The notes under the pieces are model-generated. The model did not search any database. It worked only from the letters and a program-made list of their open reading frames with translations, and was not told the origin of the DNA. From Halomonas eurihalina (GTDB taxonomy: Bacteria > Pseudomonadota > Gammaproteobacteria > Pseudomonadales > Halomonadaceae): a DNA stretch of 64,000 bases. Shown here piece by piece: positions 35,504 through 45,653 of this stretch. Every line of letters begins with the position of its first letter. The stretch's first letter is position 1. The position numbers and the translations under genes are program-made. The DNA lies in contig NZ_VTPU01000007.1 in NCBI RefSeq assembly GCF_008274785.1, forward strand, positions 1 to 64,000, in the 5' to 3' direction.

Positions 35504-36829
35504 TCATTTCGAAGGAACGCCGGGCTCGTCATGGCGTCCCTTCGGCCACCAGGACGGACGCTCCTGCTCCCACTCTTCCTGCACCAGGTGGCGCAGCAAG
35601 CGACCGCGATAGCGCAGCATCTGCCACTCGGCTCCCAGCCGGCCACGCACCCGGTCCCAGCCACCATCATCGGCGTGGGTGAAGGGCCCACCCTGGGCAA
35701 TGACCTCGCGATAGACCGCCAGGCAACGTTCGGCACAGCATCGCTCATCGTAGTTCGCCGCCGTCTCCAGGGCACGCCGACGCAAGGGTTCACGATATTG
35801 CTCGTCGGCCAGTTCGGCGAGCGCTCGCGCCAGTGCCTCGGCGTCGTCTTCCGGCAGCAGGCGCCCGTTGTCGCCATCCACCACCACTTCGACGACACCC
35901 GGTGCGGCGACCGCCACCACCGGCAATCCGGCGGCCATCGCCTCGGCCACCACCATGCCCTGAGTCTCGCTGTGCGACGCGAAGGCGAACACATTCATGG
36001 CGTGATAGGCGTCGATCAACCCCTGCCCCTGCAGCCGCCCAGTGAAATGGAAACGCTCCGCCACTCCCCGCTCCTCGGCGATTTCGCGCATTGTCTCGGC
36101 GGCATCGCCATCGCCGACGATCAGGAAGTGCGCGTCGGGGCGCTCGAGCAGTACCAGTGACACCGCCTCGGCCAGGAAGGGCAGGTTCTTCTCCCGGGCC
36201 AACCGGCCCAGATGACCGATGACGTAGGCATCGGCGGGAATCCCCATGCGGCGCCGGCAGTCCTCGCCATTGCCGAGCGCGAAGCGTGCCGTGTCGACGC
36301 CGCTCGGCACCACGCGAATCGCCGAGTTGGCCTCACGCTCGAGCAGCAGGTCGCGGATGCTCTCGCTGGGCGCGATGACACTGTCGCACAACCAGCTGTA
36401 CTGGGTGGCCAGAGCAATGGCGAAGCGCTGCATGCGCGGCGAATCCCCGGGCACATAATGGGTATAGTGCTCATAGAGGGTGTGGTGGGTGAACACCAGC
36501 GGCAGGCCGTAGGTCTCAGCGGCGCGCGCGGCGGTATCGCCCAGCAGGAAGGGGTGATGGGAATGAACGATGTCTGGCTCGAAGTCCTCGATGGCCTCGT
36601 AGAGCTGCCCGGGCATCGGTACCGGCAAGGAAAAGTCGCTGCCGTTGAAGTGCTGTACCGCCGCCACCCTGACCACATCCGTCTCGTTCTCGGGCTGCCC
36701 CTCCAGGCGAGGTGCCACCACCAGCACGCGATGGCCGGCCATGCACAGCTGACGCTTGAGCCGCTGTACCGACTCGCTGACCCCGCCGACGATCGGTTGA
36801 TAGGTATTGGTGAACATCAGCACATTCAC
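35504..36829 (-). CDS. GT4-family glycosyltransferase
   Basis: This 441-aa GT-B enzyme begins with a GTG codon: VNVLMFTNTYQPIVGGVSESV, the typical N-terminal nucleotide-fold opening with a glycine-rich loop. IVHSHHPFLLGDTAARAA and IRVVPSGVDTARF are typical of the PimA/alpha-mannosyltransferase branch. The C-terminal EX7E-type motif lies in SETQGMVVAEAMAAGLPVVA. The GTG start has AGGAGAG 8 bases upstream and overlaps the stop of the LysR gene (GTGA). The acceptor could be a glycolipid or a compatible-solute glycoside; the sequence does not decide. Confidence 0.87.
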   Translation of the reverse strand: MNVLMFTNTYQPIVGGVSESVQRLKRQLCMAGHRVLVVAPRLEGQPENETDVVRVAAVQHFNGSDFSLPVPMPGQLYEAIEDFEPDIVHSHHPFLLGDTAARAAETYGLPLVFTHHTLYEHYTHYVPGDSPRMQRFAIALATQYSWLCDSVIAPSESIRDLLLEREANSAIRVVPSGVDTARFALGNGEDCRRRMGIPADAYVIGHLGRLAREKNLPFLAEAVSLVLLERPDAHFLIVGDGDAAETMREIAEERGVAERFHFTGRLQGQGLIDAYHAMNVFAFASHSETQGMVVAEAMAAGLPVVAVAAPGVVEVVVDGDNGRLLPEDDAEALARALAELADEQYREPLRRRALETAANYDERCCAERCLAVYREVIAQGGPFTHADDGGWDRVRGRLGAEWQMLRYRGRLLRHLVQEEWEQERPSWWPKGRHDEPGVPSK

Positions 36830-37788
36830 TGGGGCGACTCTCCTGTCATGACACTCCGGGGCGGCACGCGCGACGGCACGCGCCCTGCCATCTCCCGTTC
36901 GAGATAAGCGATGAAGGCGCGGATCCGCAAGGGCACATGGCGGCGCTGATGATACACGGCATGGAAGTCGGCACGCACGCCCCACCACGTCGGCAACAGC
37001 TCGACCAGGCGCCCGGCGGCCAGGTCATCATGCACGTCCCACCAGGAACGCAGCGCCACGCCGTGGCCGTCGCGCGCCAGCCGGCGAATCACTTCGCCAT
37101 CATTGCTGGCCATGGGACCCGCCACCTTCACCGCGCGTTCCTCGCCCGGCGCATCACGATGCTGGAACCGCCACACGGCGTAGTCGTTGCCGTTCTCGCG
37201 AATCACCAGGCAAGGATGCGATGACAGGTCACGCGGCTCGCACAGCGGCGGCATCGTCGCCACATAGGACGGAGCGGCGCACAGCACACGCCGGTTGGCG
37301 AGGATACGACGCGCCACCAGGCGCGAATCCGGCGGCTCGCCGACCCGGATGCCGATATCGAAGCCCTGATCGAAAAGGCTGGCAGGGAAGTTGGTCAGCT
37401 CGAGACTGCCCTCGATGCGAGGATGCCGGTGGCAAAAAGCCGAGAACAACGGCGCCACATGCTGCCGCCCAAACCCGAAGGTGGCATTGATGCGCAATGG
37501 ACCGGACAACTCGGCACGGTGATCGCCCAAGGTTTCCTCAAGCTCGCCGAGCTCGTCGAGGATCGTCGCCCCGCGGCTCAGGTAGAGCTCGCCCTCGGCG
37601 GTCAGCGTCAATCGACGGGTGGTGCGGTTGGCCAGGGACACCCCCAGACGCGCCTCGAGCTGCTTGAGCCGTTTGCTCACCGCCGACAGCGAGAGCCCCA
37701 GCTCACGGGCGGTGGCAGTCAGGCTGCCGGCTCGGGCCAGATGCTGGAAGAATGCCAGGTCATCGAGTTGGGACAAGGTATTCTCCAC
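36826..37788 (-). CDS. LysR-family regulator next to tartrate/D-malate dehydrogenase
   Basis: This 320-aa LysR protein has the helix-turn-helix LTATARELGLSLSAVSKRLKQLE near residues 22-44 (abridged landmark) and an effector domain beginning GPLRINATFGFGRQHVAPL, typical of the DmlR/TtuA-like clade. It is divergent from the dehydrogenase gene across 138 bp, the usual layout for a LysR activator and its target. Its stop overlaps the glycosyltransferase start, so the two are co-transcribed, an odd pairing. Confidence 0.88.
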   Translation of the reverse strand: MENTLSQLDDLAFFQHLARAGSLTATARELGLSLSAVSKRLKQLEARLGVSLANRTTRRLTLTAEGELYLSRGATILDELGELEETLGDHRAELSGPLRINATFGFGRQHVAPLFSAFCHRHPRIEGSLELTNFPASLFDQGFDIGIRVGEPPDSRLVARRILANRRVLCAAPSYVATMPPLCEPRDLSSHPCLVIRENGNDYAVWRFQHRDAPGEERAVKVAGPMASNDGEVIRRLARDGHGVALRSWWDVHDDLAAGRLVELLPTWWGVRADFHAVYHQRRHVPLRIRAFIAYLEREMAGRVPSRVPPRSVMTGESPQ

Positions 37789-37926
37789 TCATGCGCAATA
37801 ATACCTTTCACTCTAGCCTGATTATCTCTTCCGGCCCAGGCAGTAGACTTTCCTGATCGGGGCAGCCGACGCCCCGCTGCACGACGATCTTCCATATCAC
37901 CTCGAAACGACGAGAGAGGCGACACC

Positions 37927-39000
37927 ATGACCCATCGCATCGCCGTGATTCCCGGAGACGGCATCGGCACCGAAGTGACGCCGGAGGGCCAACGTGCCCT
38001 GGAGGCCGCCGCACGACGCTTCGACATCGCGCTCGACTTCGAGACCTTCGATTTCGCCAGCTGTGACTATTACCTCGAACACGGTCGGATGCTACCCGAG
38101 GACTGGCGACGCATCCTAGGCGAGTTCGATGCCCTGTTCTTCGGTGCGGTGGGCTGGCCGGAAAAGGTACCGGACCATGTCTCGCTATGGGGATCGTTGC
38201 TGCAGTTTCGCCGCGAGTTCGACCAATACGTCAACCTGCGACCCTGCCGGCTTCTGCCCGGCATCAAGAGCCCGCTGGCCGGCCGAAAGCCCGGAGACAT
38301 CGATTTCTACGTGGTACGCGAGAACACCGAGGGGGAATATTCCAGCGTCGGCGGTACCATGTTCGAGGGCACCGACCGCGAAGTGGTCATCCAGGAGACA
38401 GTGATGACCCGCACCGGTGTCGATCGCGTCCTAAAATACGCCTTCGACCTGGCCGCCAGCCGCCCTCGCAAGAAACTTACCTCGGCCACCAAGTCCAATG
38501 GCATTGCCATCACCATGCCCTGGTGGGACAAGCGAGTGGCGGCGATGGGCGAGCACTACCCGCAGGTCTCGGTCGACCAGTTCCACATCGACATCCTGAC
38601 CGCCAACTTCGTGCTCCATCCGGACTGGTTCGACGTGGTGGTGGCCAGCAACCTGTTCGGCGACATCCTCTCCGACCTGGGCCCGGCCTGTACCGGCACC
38701 ATCGGCGTGGCACCCTCGGCCAACATCAACCCGGAAGGACGCTTCCCGAGCCTGTTCGAGCCGGTGCACGGCAGCGCGCCCGACATCGCCGGGCGCGGCA
38801 TCGCCAATCCCATCGGCCAGATCTGGTCCGGGGCGATGATGCTCGAGCATCTTGGCCACCCCGAGGCCGGCCGCACCATGCTCGCCGCCATCGAAGCGGT
38901 GCTCGAGGAAGGCGACGAGCGCCTCCTGACGCCGGACCTCGGCGGCCAGGGCTCGACGGCGGCCCTGGGCCGAGCCATCGCCGAGCGCATCGCGGGCTGA
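37927..39000 (+). CDS. ttuC: Tartrate dehydrogenase / D-malate dehydrogenase
   Basis: This 357-aa NAD-dependent beta-decarboxylating dehydrogenase is of the isopropylmalate/isocitrate family. It shows [13 protein letters not shown] at the N-terminus, [13 protein letters not shown] (substrate loop), a catalytic lysine region [17 protein letters not shown], the metal site [12 protein letters not shown] and [20 protein letters not shown]. Enzymes of this type act on L- and meso-tartrate and D-malate, and some make glycerate from tartrate, which would link to the glycerate kinase far upstream. GAGAGGCGACACC precedes the ATG. It is probably LysR-controlled. Confidence 0.93.
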   Translation: MTHRIAVIPGDGIGTEVTPEGQRALEAAARRFDIALDFETFDFASCDYYLEHGRMLPEDWRRILGEFDALFFGAVGWPEKVPDHVSLWGSLLQFRREFDQYVNLRPCRLLPGIKSPLAGRKPGDIDFYVVRENTEGEYSSVGGTMFEGTDREVVIQETVMTRTGVDRVLKYAFDLAASRPRKKLTSATKSNGIAITMPWWDKRVAAMGEHYPQVSVDQFHIDILTANFVLHPDWFDVVVASNLFGDILSDLGPACTGTIGVAPSANINPEGRFPSLFEPVHGSAPDIAGRGIANPIGQIWSGAMMLEHLGHPEAGRTMLAAIEAVLEEGDERLLTPDLGGQGSTAALGRAIAERIAG

Positions 39001-39029
39001 CCGCAACGCCGACGAGGGCTCAGACGCGA

Positions 39030-40607
39030 TCAGCCCTCACGCCGGCCGTCGACCAACCGGTCGAGCCCCTGCGGGTTATGTGCCTTGAGTGCCTCCGGCA
39101 GCAGCGCATCCGGCATGTCCTGGTAGCAGACCGGGCGCAGGAAGCGGAAGATCGCCGCAGTGCCCACGGAGGTGGTGCGGGAATCCGATGTCGCCGGGAA
39201 GGGGCCGCCGTGAACCATCGCGTCGCACACTTCGACGCCGGTGGGCCAGCCGTTGACCAGGATGCGCCCCGCCTTGCGCTCGAGCGTTGGCAGCAATGCG
39301 CGGGCGGCATCCAGGTCGGCATCGTCCATCTGCAGCGTGACCGTGAGCTGGCCTTCCAGATGCTCGGCCACCCTGGCCAGTTCAGCGGCATCCGAGCATT
39401 CGACCACCAGCGAGGTGGAGCCGAAGACTTCCGCCTGCAGCGTCTCGCTGGCCAGGAAATCCTCCGCCGAGGTCGCGAACAGACCAGTCCGGCACTGATT
39501 GGGCTCCTCGCCCTTCCGGCCGCGGGCAACGTCACGCACCCTGTCGCTGCCGGCCAGAGCGGCGACGCCGCTTTCATAGGCCTCGAAGATCCCCGGGGTG
39601 AGCATGGTCTGGGCAGCACTGGCCTCGACCGCCTCTCCGGCGGCGGCAACGAAGTCATCGAGTGCCGGGCCCTTGATCGCGATTACCAGTCCCGGATTGG
39701 TGCAGAACTGACCGGCTCCCATGTTGAGCGAACCGACGAAGGCCTCGCCCAGCGCCTTGCCACGCGCCTCGAGCGCTGCCGGCAACAGGAATACCGGATT
39801 GATCGAGCTCATTTCGGCGTAGAAGGGAATCGGCTCGGGGCGCGACTGGGCGGCCTGCCATAGCGCCAGGCCACCGCTGCGCGAACCGGTGAAGCCGGCC
39901 GCCTTGATCCGCGGGTCGGTGACCAGGGCCTGACCGACTTCACGGCCGGAGCCGAACAGCAGTGAGAACACGCCTTCCGGCAGGTCGCACTTTTCGACCG
40001 CCGCCTGAATGGCCCGCCCGACCAGTTCGCTGGTACCAGGGTGCGCGGAATGCGCCTTGACGATCACCGGGCAACCGGCGGCCAGGGCGGATGCCGTGTC
40101 GCCACCGGCAACGGAGAAGGCCAACGGGAAGTTGCTCGCGCCGAACACCACCACCGGCCCCAGGGCGACATGACGCTGACGCAGATCGGCGCGCGGTAGA
40201 GGCTGGCGATCCGGCAGCGCGGGATCGACGCGCACATCGAGCCACTCGCCGGCACGCACGGTCCTCGCGAACAGCCTCAGCTGGCCGCAGGTACGCCCAC
40301 GTTCGCCCTGGACGCGCGCCCTCGGCAGGCCGGTCTCGGCCACTGCACGCTCGATCAGCGCATCGCCGATGGCCTCGATCTCGTCGGCGACGGCCTCGAG
40401 AAAGCCAGCACGCGCCTCCAGCGAGGTTTCACGGTAGGTGTCGAACGCCGTCCAGGCCAGCTCGCAGGCCCGCTCGACGTCGTCCTGAGTCCCGCCCGGA
40501 TAGCCCGGCTCGAGGCGCTCGCCGGTGGCCGGGTTGGTGGCCCGAATGGCCACGCGACTGCCTTCCACGGCCTGCTGACCGATCAGTAACTTGCCTTCCA
40601 GTGTCAT
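39030..40607 (-). CDS. hypH: 2-oxoglutarate semialdehyde (2,5-dioxovalerate) dehydrogenase
   Basis: This 525-aa aldehyde dehydrogenase has the KGSADH pattern: [50 protein letters not shown], the catalytic-region [12 protein letters not shown] and the nucleophile cysteine in [10 protein letters not shown]. It oxidises 2-oxoglutarate semialdehyde to 2-oxoglutarate, the last step of hydroxyproline breakdown and of some sugar-acid pathways. GGAGACG precedes MTLEGKLL. It follows the HypD-like gene by 40 bp, so the last two enzymes of the pathway are co-expressed. Confidence 0.92.
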   Translation of the reverse strand: MTLEGKLLIGQQAVEGSRVAIRATNPATGERLEPGYPGGTQDDVERACELAWTAFDTYRETSLEARAGFLEAVADEIEAIGDALIERAVAETGLPRARVQGERGRTCGQLRLFARTVRAGEWLDVRVDPALPDRQPLPRADLRQRHVALGPVVVFGASNFPLAFSVAGGDTASALAAGCPVIVKAHSAHPGTSELVGRAIQAAVEKCDLPEGVFSLLFGSGREVGQALVTDPRIKAAGFTGSRSGGLALWQAAQSRPEPIPFYAEMSSINPVFLLPAALEARGKALGEAFVGSLNMGAGQFCTNPGLVIAIKGPALDDFVAAAGEAVEASAAQTMLTPGIFEAYESGVAALAGSDRVRDVARGRKGEEPNQCRTGLFATSAEDFLASETLQAEVFGSTSLVVECSDAAELARVAEHLEGQLTVTLQMDDADLDAARALLPTLERKAGRILVNGWPTGVEVCDAMVHGGPFPATSDSRTTSVGTAAIFRFLRPVCYQDMPDALLPEALKAHNPQGLDRLVDGRREG

Positions 40608-40647
40608 ACCACTCGTCTCCTTGACGCTGCTTCGCTGCAATGGCCGC

Positions 40648-41598
40648 TCATGACTCGCGGACGGCGGCGGACCATTGCGCATACCACTCGCGGAACAGCG
40701 CGTACTGCGCTTCCACATAGTTGCGCTGTGCATCGCTGAGGGCATCGGACTCGTTGAAGTGCAAGGCGTATTCGCGCTCGCCGTTGAGCACCATGAGGTG
40801 CTTGTAATACAGCACCAGGTCCGGCCCCTCGTCGAAGGAAGACAAAACGCCCAGGGCGGCGTCGAGTTCCTGCGCCTGACGGCGTGCCTGGACGTCGCCT
40901 CGCGCGGCTCGCTTGCTCAGCGAGACGAGGTGCAGGACCTCCCGGGGTAGCGCGTTGCCAATGCCGGTGATCGCACCGGTCGCGCCACAATTGACGAAGC
41001 CATGGACCACCGTGGTGTCGACGCCGACCATCAGGGTGACGTCATCGTCCTGCGAGGTGATGTTCTCCGCCGCATAGCGCAGATCGTCGGCGCCGCCGAA
41101 CTCCTTGAAGCCGATCAGGTTCGGGTGCTCTTCCCGCAGGGCGAAGAACAGATCGGCACGGGTGGCGAAGCCATAATAGGGGCTGTTGTAGATCACTGCC
41201 GGAAGATTGGGCGCCGCCTTGAGGATGGCGGAGAAATGGGCCTTCTGGGCCACCGCCGAGGTGCCGCGCGACAGCACACGGGGAATCACCATCAATCCCT
41301 GGGCGCCGACCTCGGCAGCGTGGGCGGCGTGAGACACGGCCTCCCGGGAGTTCACCGCACCGGTGCCCACGATCGTCGGCACGCCGGCGGCGACCAGGCG
41401 CGCCACGCCTTCCTGGCGCTCGGCCTCGCTCAACAACGGCCAGTCCCCCATCGAGCCGCAATACACCACGGCGCTCATGCCGATCTCAATGAGTTCGCGT
41501 CCCTTGGCGACAAGCGCGTCGTAATCCGGCTTGCGTTCCGGCGTGCAGGGCGTCATGAGGGCTGGAATGCAGCCAGTGAAGATATTGTCGTTCGTCAT
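40648..41598 (-). CDS. hypD: 1-pyrroline-4-hydroxy-2-carboxylate deaminase (DapA superfamily)
   Basis: This 316-aa DapA-type Schiff-base enzyme converts pyrroline-4-hydroxy-2-carboxylate to 2-oxoglutarate semialdehyde and ammonia. It begins [20 protein letters not shown] and has [38 protein letters not shown] and the Schiff-base lysine in LIGFKEFGG. The overall pattern follows the Pseudomonas hydroxyproline-locus deaminase rather than dihydrodipicolinate synthase or ketodeoxyarabonate dehydratase. It is divergent from a GntR regulator. A candidate operator lies in the shared promoter. Confidence 0.9.
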   Translation of the reverse strand: MTNDNIFTGCIPALMTPCTPERKPDYDALVAKGRELIEIGMSAVVYCGSMGDWPLLSEAERQEGVARLVAAGVPTIVGTGAVNSREAVSHAAHAAEVGAQGLMVIPRVLSRGTSAVAQKAHFSAILKAAPNLPAVIYNSPYYGFATRADLFFALREEHPNLIGFKEFGGADDLRYAAENITSQDDDVTLMVGVDTTVVHGFVNCGATGAITGIGNALPREVLHLVSLSKRAARGDVQARRQAQELDAALGVLSSFDEGPDLVLYYKHLMVLNGEREYALHFNESDALSDAQRNYVEAQYALFREWYAQWSAAVRES

Positions 41599-41660
41599 TG
41601 TTTCCTCCGGGGTTCTCGGGTCGGTCCAGTGTATTGGTTGCCATCCACAGCCGACGGCTC

Positions 41661-41678
41661 TTTTTATATTTTATACAA
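41661..41678. promoter_or_regulatory. Candidate GntR operator A in the hypD promoter
   Basis: On the minus strand the site reads TTGTATAAAATATAAAAA and fits TGTAT-N3-ATAYA. It lies 63 bp before the hypD start. Confidence 0.5.
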
Positions 41679-41824
41679 TCTTCAATATGATTTTTAAAGC
41701 CTTCCCATCAAAAATGATGGTCATCGTCAGGCAACCTCCCCTCTCACTGAAAAGCAGCGCACGGCGGAACGGCGGACTCATTGAGTGTCACGCATGACGA
41801 TTTTCCAGAATCGGCGGCGGCTCA

Positions 41825-41840
41825 TGTATACTGTATAAAA
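41825..41840. promoter_or_regulatory. Candidate GntR operator B at the regulator's own promoter
   Basis: TGTATACTGTATAAAA contains the perfect palindrome TATAC-T-GTATA. It is 28 bp before the GntR start and is the most divergent of the four sites. Confidence 0.45.
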
Positions 41841-41867
41841 CTTCTTCTTCGAGCCGCTGAGCCCACC

Positions 41868-42551
41868 ATGGCCTACAAGACCCGCGCCCAATTCGTTGCC
41901 GATGACATCCGCCACCGTATCCTGAGCGGCGAGTTCCCCGGGGGCTCCCAATTGCGCCAGGATGCTCTGGCCGCGGACTATGACGTCAGCCGAATTCCCG
42001 TGCGCGAGGCGCTGCTCACCCTGGAGGCCGAAGGCCTGGTGGAGTTCTACCCCCACCGCGGCGCCTTCACCACCGAACTCTCGGTGACCAAGATCCGCGA
42101 ACTCTTCGACCTGCGAGTGCTGCTGGAAAGCCACCTGCTACGGCAAGCTATTCCCCGGATGACCGAATCCGCTCTGCACAAGGCCGAACAAATCCTCCTG
42201 GAATACGATGCCGCCCTGGACAGCGGCAGCCAGGTCGACAACTGGAGCGACTACAACTTCGCCTTCCACGAAGCGCTCTACAGCCCCGCCGATCTTCCCG
42301 AGGCCATGAACCTGGTCTCGCAGCTCAATACCAAGTCGGACCGCTATATCCGCATGCAGCTTCTATATACCCGGGAGATCGAGAAGGCCGAGCGCGAGCA
42401 CCACGACCTGCTCGAGCTCTCCAGGCAAGGCAATGCCGACGCCGCCTGCCAGCTACTCGAACGGCATATTCTGGAAGCCTGCGAAGGGATCGCCGCCGTG
42501 CTGGAAGGGCGAGTCCAGGCCAGTCAGACACCGGACACCGCCCGTCTGTAA
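41868..42551 (+). CDS. GntR-family (FCD) regulator of the hydroxyproline cluster
   Basis: This 227-aa FadR-type regulator has the recognition region YDVSRIPVREALLTLEAEGLV near residues 39-59 (abridged landmark). The FCD ligand domain has metal-site residues in FDLRVLLES, YNFAFHEALY, REHHDLLEL and ERHILEACE. The start MAYKTRAQF is the first that begins the winged helix. It is divergent from hypD-hypH. Similar sites at this promoter, at hypO/hypRE and at the SMP-30 gene suggest that it is the cluster's repressor, answering hydroxyproline or an intermediate. Confidence 0.88.
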   Translation: MAYKTRAQFVADDIRHRILSGEFPGGSQLRQDALAADYDVSRIPVREALLTLEAEGLVEFYPHRGAFTTELSVTKIRELFDLRVLLESHLLRQAIPRMTESALHKAEQILLEYDAALDSGSQVDNWSDYNFAFHEALYSPADLPEAMNLVSQLNTKSDRYIRMQLLYTREIEKAEREHHDLLELSRQGNADAACQLLERHILEACEGIAAVLEGRVQASQTPDTARL

Positions 42552-42616
42552 TCGGCATCACGTTCCGGGACGGCCCTTTCCTTCACCGGAGTGCAGCAAG
42601 GGCCACCCATACCGAG

Positions 42617-44200
42617 TCACTCGACCAGCGCCTTGAGGTACTGGCCGACGTCGGAATGATGCTGGATAGAAGATACCGGCAGAATGGTCTCGGCCGGCCC
42701 CCAGGCGAAGACGTTCACCGGAGTGTGGGTATGGGTACCGGTGCCCCAGACGACATTCTGTGCAGTGCCCAGCACACGCCCCAGTACATTGCCTCGATCG
42801 TTATAGGGGTAGAACGCATCGAAGTCCTGGATGGCCGGGACCTCCTCGGCTTCGAGATAGCTGTGGCCCTCCACGTGGTAGGGGTTCGGCTTGTCGGCCA
42901 GGACCGCTTCCGCCTGCGCTTCGTCGATCTGGAAATCGCTGTTGGCATTGACCATTTCCATCAGACGAGCCGGCGTTCTTTGTTCCTCTTCGAGTGCCCC
43001 GAACTCACTCAACAGGGTCGAAAAGCTGGCCTTCTGTTGATAGAGGGAATCAAGAAGTGCGAAGTCGCCGAAGTTGAAGTTGGGAGCATAATCCCGCTCC
43101 GCGAAGGCAGGCCCTGACTTCGACTGCGGCTCTGGCAGGTTGGCCGAGGAGTATGACATGCCAAAGGAGCCGGTCTCGTGATCGGCAGTGACCAGGATCA
43201 CGGTATCGTCCCGCCCTTTGGCCCAGTCGTAGACGCCTTGAACCGCCTCCTCGAACTTGACCATCTCGTTGAGCATGGTGCCGGCATCGTTCGAGTGCCC
43301 CGCCCAGTCGATCTGTCCACCCTCGACCATCAGGAAGAAACCATCCTCATCCTGTTCGAGCCTGTTCAGTGCGGCCTGCGTCATCTCATGCAGGGTTGGC
43401 TCGAGACGGTCGGCGTCGTCCCTGTTATTACGATACTCGATACCATCGGCCATGCCGGAGTTGGCAAACAGACCCAGTAGCTTGTCGCTCTGATCGGCCT
43501 CGAGTTGCTCGCGGCTGAATGCCAGGCCATAGCCCTTTTCGACGGCTTCCGCGAGCAGGTTTCGATCGTCCTGACGCTTGGACGCCGGCTCATAAGCGCC
43601 ATCCATCAGGCTTTTGACCTCGTCATCCTCGCTCGCCGATTGCGGCACCCAATGGCGCAGCCCGCCCGAGAGCATGACGTCGGGGCCTACTTCCAGCATG
43701 TCCACGGCGATCTCGTTCTCCAGCGAACGATGGGGCTGGTGGGCGGCGAAGGCCGCGGGCGTGGCATGGGTCAGGCGCGTGTCCGAAACCAGACCGGTCG
43801 CCTTGCCCCGGGTCTGGGCAAGCTCGAGTACCGTCTCGACGGGATTGCCCTCGGCGTCGATACCGATCACCTCGCTACCGGAGTAGATGCCGCTCGCCAA
43901 CTGCGTGGCGGAACAGGCGGAATCCACGACGACGGCATCCTCGGGATGCGTCAGGGAAAAGCCGACGACGCCTTCCTTGGCCAATTGGTGAAACGCCGTC
44001 GGCTCACCATCGTAGATGGAATCAGGAGCCTGGTTGGCATAGGTTTCCAATAGCCCCACCTGCTGGGGCCCCATGCCGTCCCCGATCATCAGGATCACGT
44101 TCTTGACCTCGGCGGCACTGGCCGGCGCCGTGACCGAGGCAAGCAACACCCCGCCAACCAAGGGGCCGACTACCGTCTTTTGCTTCATGTGAAATGTCAT
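42617..44200 (-). CDS. Secreted alkaline phosphatase (PhoA superfamily)
   Basis: This 527-aa protein has an N-terminal signal peptide (VVGPLVGGVLLASVTAPASAA). The alkaline phosphatase core shows NVILMIGDGMGPQQV (metal Asp41), the nucleophile Ser94 in VVDSACSATQLASG, LMVEGGQIDWAGHSND and VTADHETGSFG near residue 345. AAGGATGAACC precedes the ATG. It should release phosphate from organic esters in the periplasm. It lies downstream of the TRAP genes on the same strand and inside the hydroxyproline-operator region. That is not a usual place for phoA and could imply a phosphorylated substrate or simple insertion. Confidence 0.92.
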   Translation of the reverse strand: MTFHMKQKTVVGPLVGGVLLASVTAPASAAEVKNVILMIGDGMGPQQVGLLETYANQAPDSIYDGEPTAFHQLAKEGVVGFSLTHPEDAVVVDSACSATQLASGIYSGSEVIGIDAEGNPVETVLELAQTRGKATGLVSDTRLTHATPAAFAAHQPHRSLENEIAVDMLEVGPDVMLSGGLRHWVPQSASEDDEVKSLMDGAYEPASKRQDDRNLLAEAVEKGYGLAFSREQLEADQSDKLLGLFANSGMADGIEYRNNRDDADRLEPTLHEMTQAALNRLEQDEDGFFLMVEGGQIDWAGHSNDAGTMLNEMVKFEEAVQGVYDWAKGRDDTVILVTADHETGSFGMSYSSANLPEPQSKSGPAFAERDYAPNFNFGDFALLDSLYQQKASFSTLLSEFGALEEEQRTPARLMEMVNANSDFQIDEAQAEAVLADKPNPYHVEGHSYLEAEEVPAIQDFDAFYPYNDRGNVLGRVLGTAQNVVWGTGTHTHTPVNVFAWGPAETILPVSSIQHHSDVGQYLKALVE

Positions 44201-44333
44201 GGTTCATCCTTCTTGTCGTTTGTTCTCGGCGATGCGCGATAGCACCTTATATTACGATCTATCATCCGCGTTCTTTAGTTCAACTCTGTTATTCAGCCAT
44301 CTCCCGTGCGACGTCCAATCAAGAATACGATAT

Positions 44334-45653
44334 CTAGAACCCCACGATCTTGTCTGGCAGCCAGGTCGCTGTCGCCGGAAAAAGAGCAACCAGCAGCAGG
44401 GTAAGAAGCTGTATGGCAATGAAGGGCAACACACCTCGGCACATTTGCCCGTAAGTAATATCCTTTGGGGCAATAGATTTGAGATAGAAGATCGAGGAAG
44501 CCATCGGCGGTGTCAGGTAACTCGTTTGAATCGTCACCAATACCAGGGTGGCGAACCAGACCGGATCAATACCCATCTGTTTGACGATCGGTGTAAAGAT
44601 GGGCATGCAGATCAGCACGATGGACGTCCAGTCGAGCACGAACCCAAGCAGGAAAGTCACTCCGAGAAAGAACAGAATGACGCCCGTCGTTCCTCCCCCA
44701 AGTCCTGCAGCAATATCGGCCACCATATCCCCGCCACCGTTGACGGCAAAAATACCGGTAAACATGGTGCCACCCGCCACGATCAGCAGAATCATCGCAG
44801 TGATGCGAACGGTGAGTGAGAAGGATTCCACCATGGAACGAAACGAAAGGCCGCCATTGACTATTGCCAGAATGACCGCTCCAGCCACACCTACCGCCGC
44901 CGCCTCGGTGGGAGACGCAATTCCACCCAGCAATGACCCCAGAACCGCAAACATTAACAGTAGCGGCGGAATCAACGCCCTGAGCGTAATCCCGATCTTT
45001 TCAGTCAGCGGTAAGTCGTCACCACTTGCCACTGCGGCCGGGCCATCCTGGGGACGCAGCAGGCAACGCCCGACGATATAGAGGGCAAAAAGCGACAACA
45101 TCAACAAACCTGGCACGATGATGGCCGCAAAGAGTGCACCAATGGATAACTGAGCCAAGGCCGCATAGACGACAACGATGACCGTCGGTGGAATGATCGT
45201 ACCTAGAGAGCCTCCCGCGCAGATTGTCCCAGTAATCAGCGTGTTGTTGTACTTGTAGGCACGCATGGCTGGAATAGCCATCAGGCCAATCATGATTTCC
45301 ACCGCCCCCACTACCCCAGAAGCCGCAGCGAAGATCGCCGCCATGGCGATAGTGGTGAGCGCCAATCCACCAGGCAGGCGCCCAATCCAGAGTTGAATGG
45401 CATCGAACAGATTCTTGGCGATTCCGGATTTTTCCAGAATGGCACCCATTAGTACAAATAGCGGAATGGATGAGAGAACATAGTGGGAGGCAGCACTGAA
45501 CACGCTACCATATAGCTGCTGAAATACCATAGGACCAAAGGCAAACCAGCCGGCAAACACCGAGACAATGGTCAACGCAAAGGCGATCGGAATACCCAGA
45601 AAAATCAGCAGAAAGAGCCCTGGAAACATCAGAGCGGCTACAATCGCATCCAT
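44334..45653 (-). CDS. TRAP transporter large permease (DctM type)
   Basis: This 439-aa protein has about 12 membrane segments with DctM landmarks: FLLIFLGIPIAFALTIVSVF, SSIPLFVLMGAILEKSGIA, GGSLGTIIPPTVIVVVYA and GIASPTEAAAVGVAGAVIL. It forms the sodium-driven channel of a tripartite transporter. The start overlaps the DctQ stop (TGATG). Together with its binding protein it is noticeably more AT-rich than the flanking genes. Its place inside the hydroxyproline cluster makes 4-hydroxyproline the likeliest substrate, although other acids are possible. Confidence 0.92.
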   Translation of the reverse strand: MDAIVAALMFPGLFLLIFLGIPIAFALTIVSVFAGWFAFGPMVFQQLYGSVFSAASHYVLSSIPLFVLMGAILEKSGIAKNLFDAIQLWIGRLPGGLALTTIAMAAIFAAASGVVGAVEIMIGLMAIPAMRAYKYNNTLITGTICAGGSLGTIIPPTVIVVVYAALAQLSIGALFAAIIVPGLLMLSLFALYIVGRCLLRPQDGPAAVASGDDLPLTEKIGITLRALIPPLLLMFAVLGSLLGGIASPTEAAAVGVAGAVILAIVNGGLSFRSMVESFSLTVRITAMILLIVAGGTMFTGIFAVNGGGDMVADIAAGLGGGTTGVILFFLGVTFLLGFVLDWTSIVLICMPIFTPIVKQMGIDPVWFATLVLVTIQTSYLTPPMASSIFYLKSIAPKDITYGQMCRGVLPFIAIQLLTLLLVALFPATATWLPDKIVGF

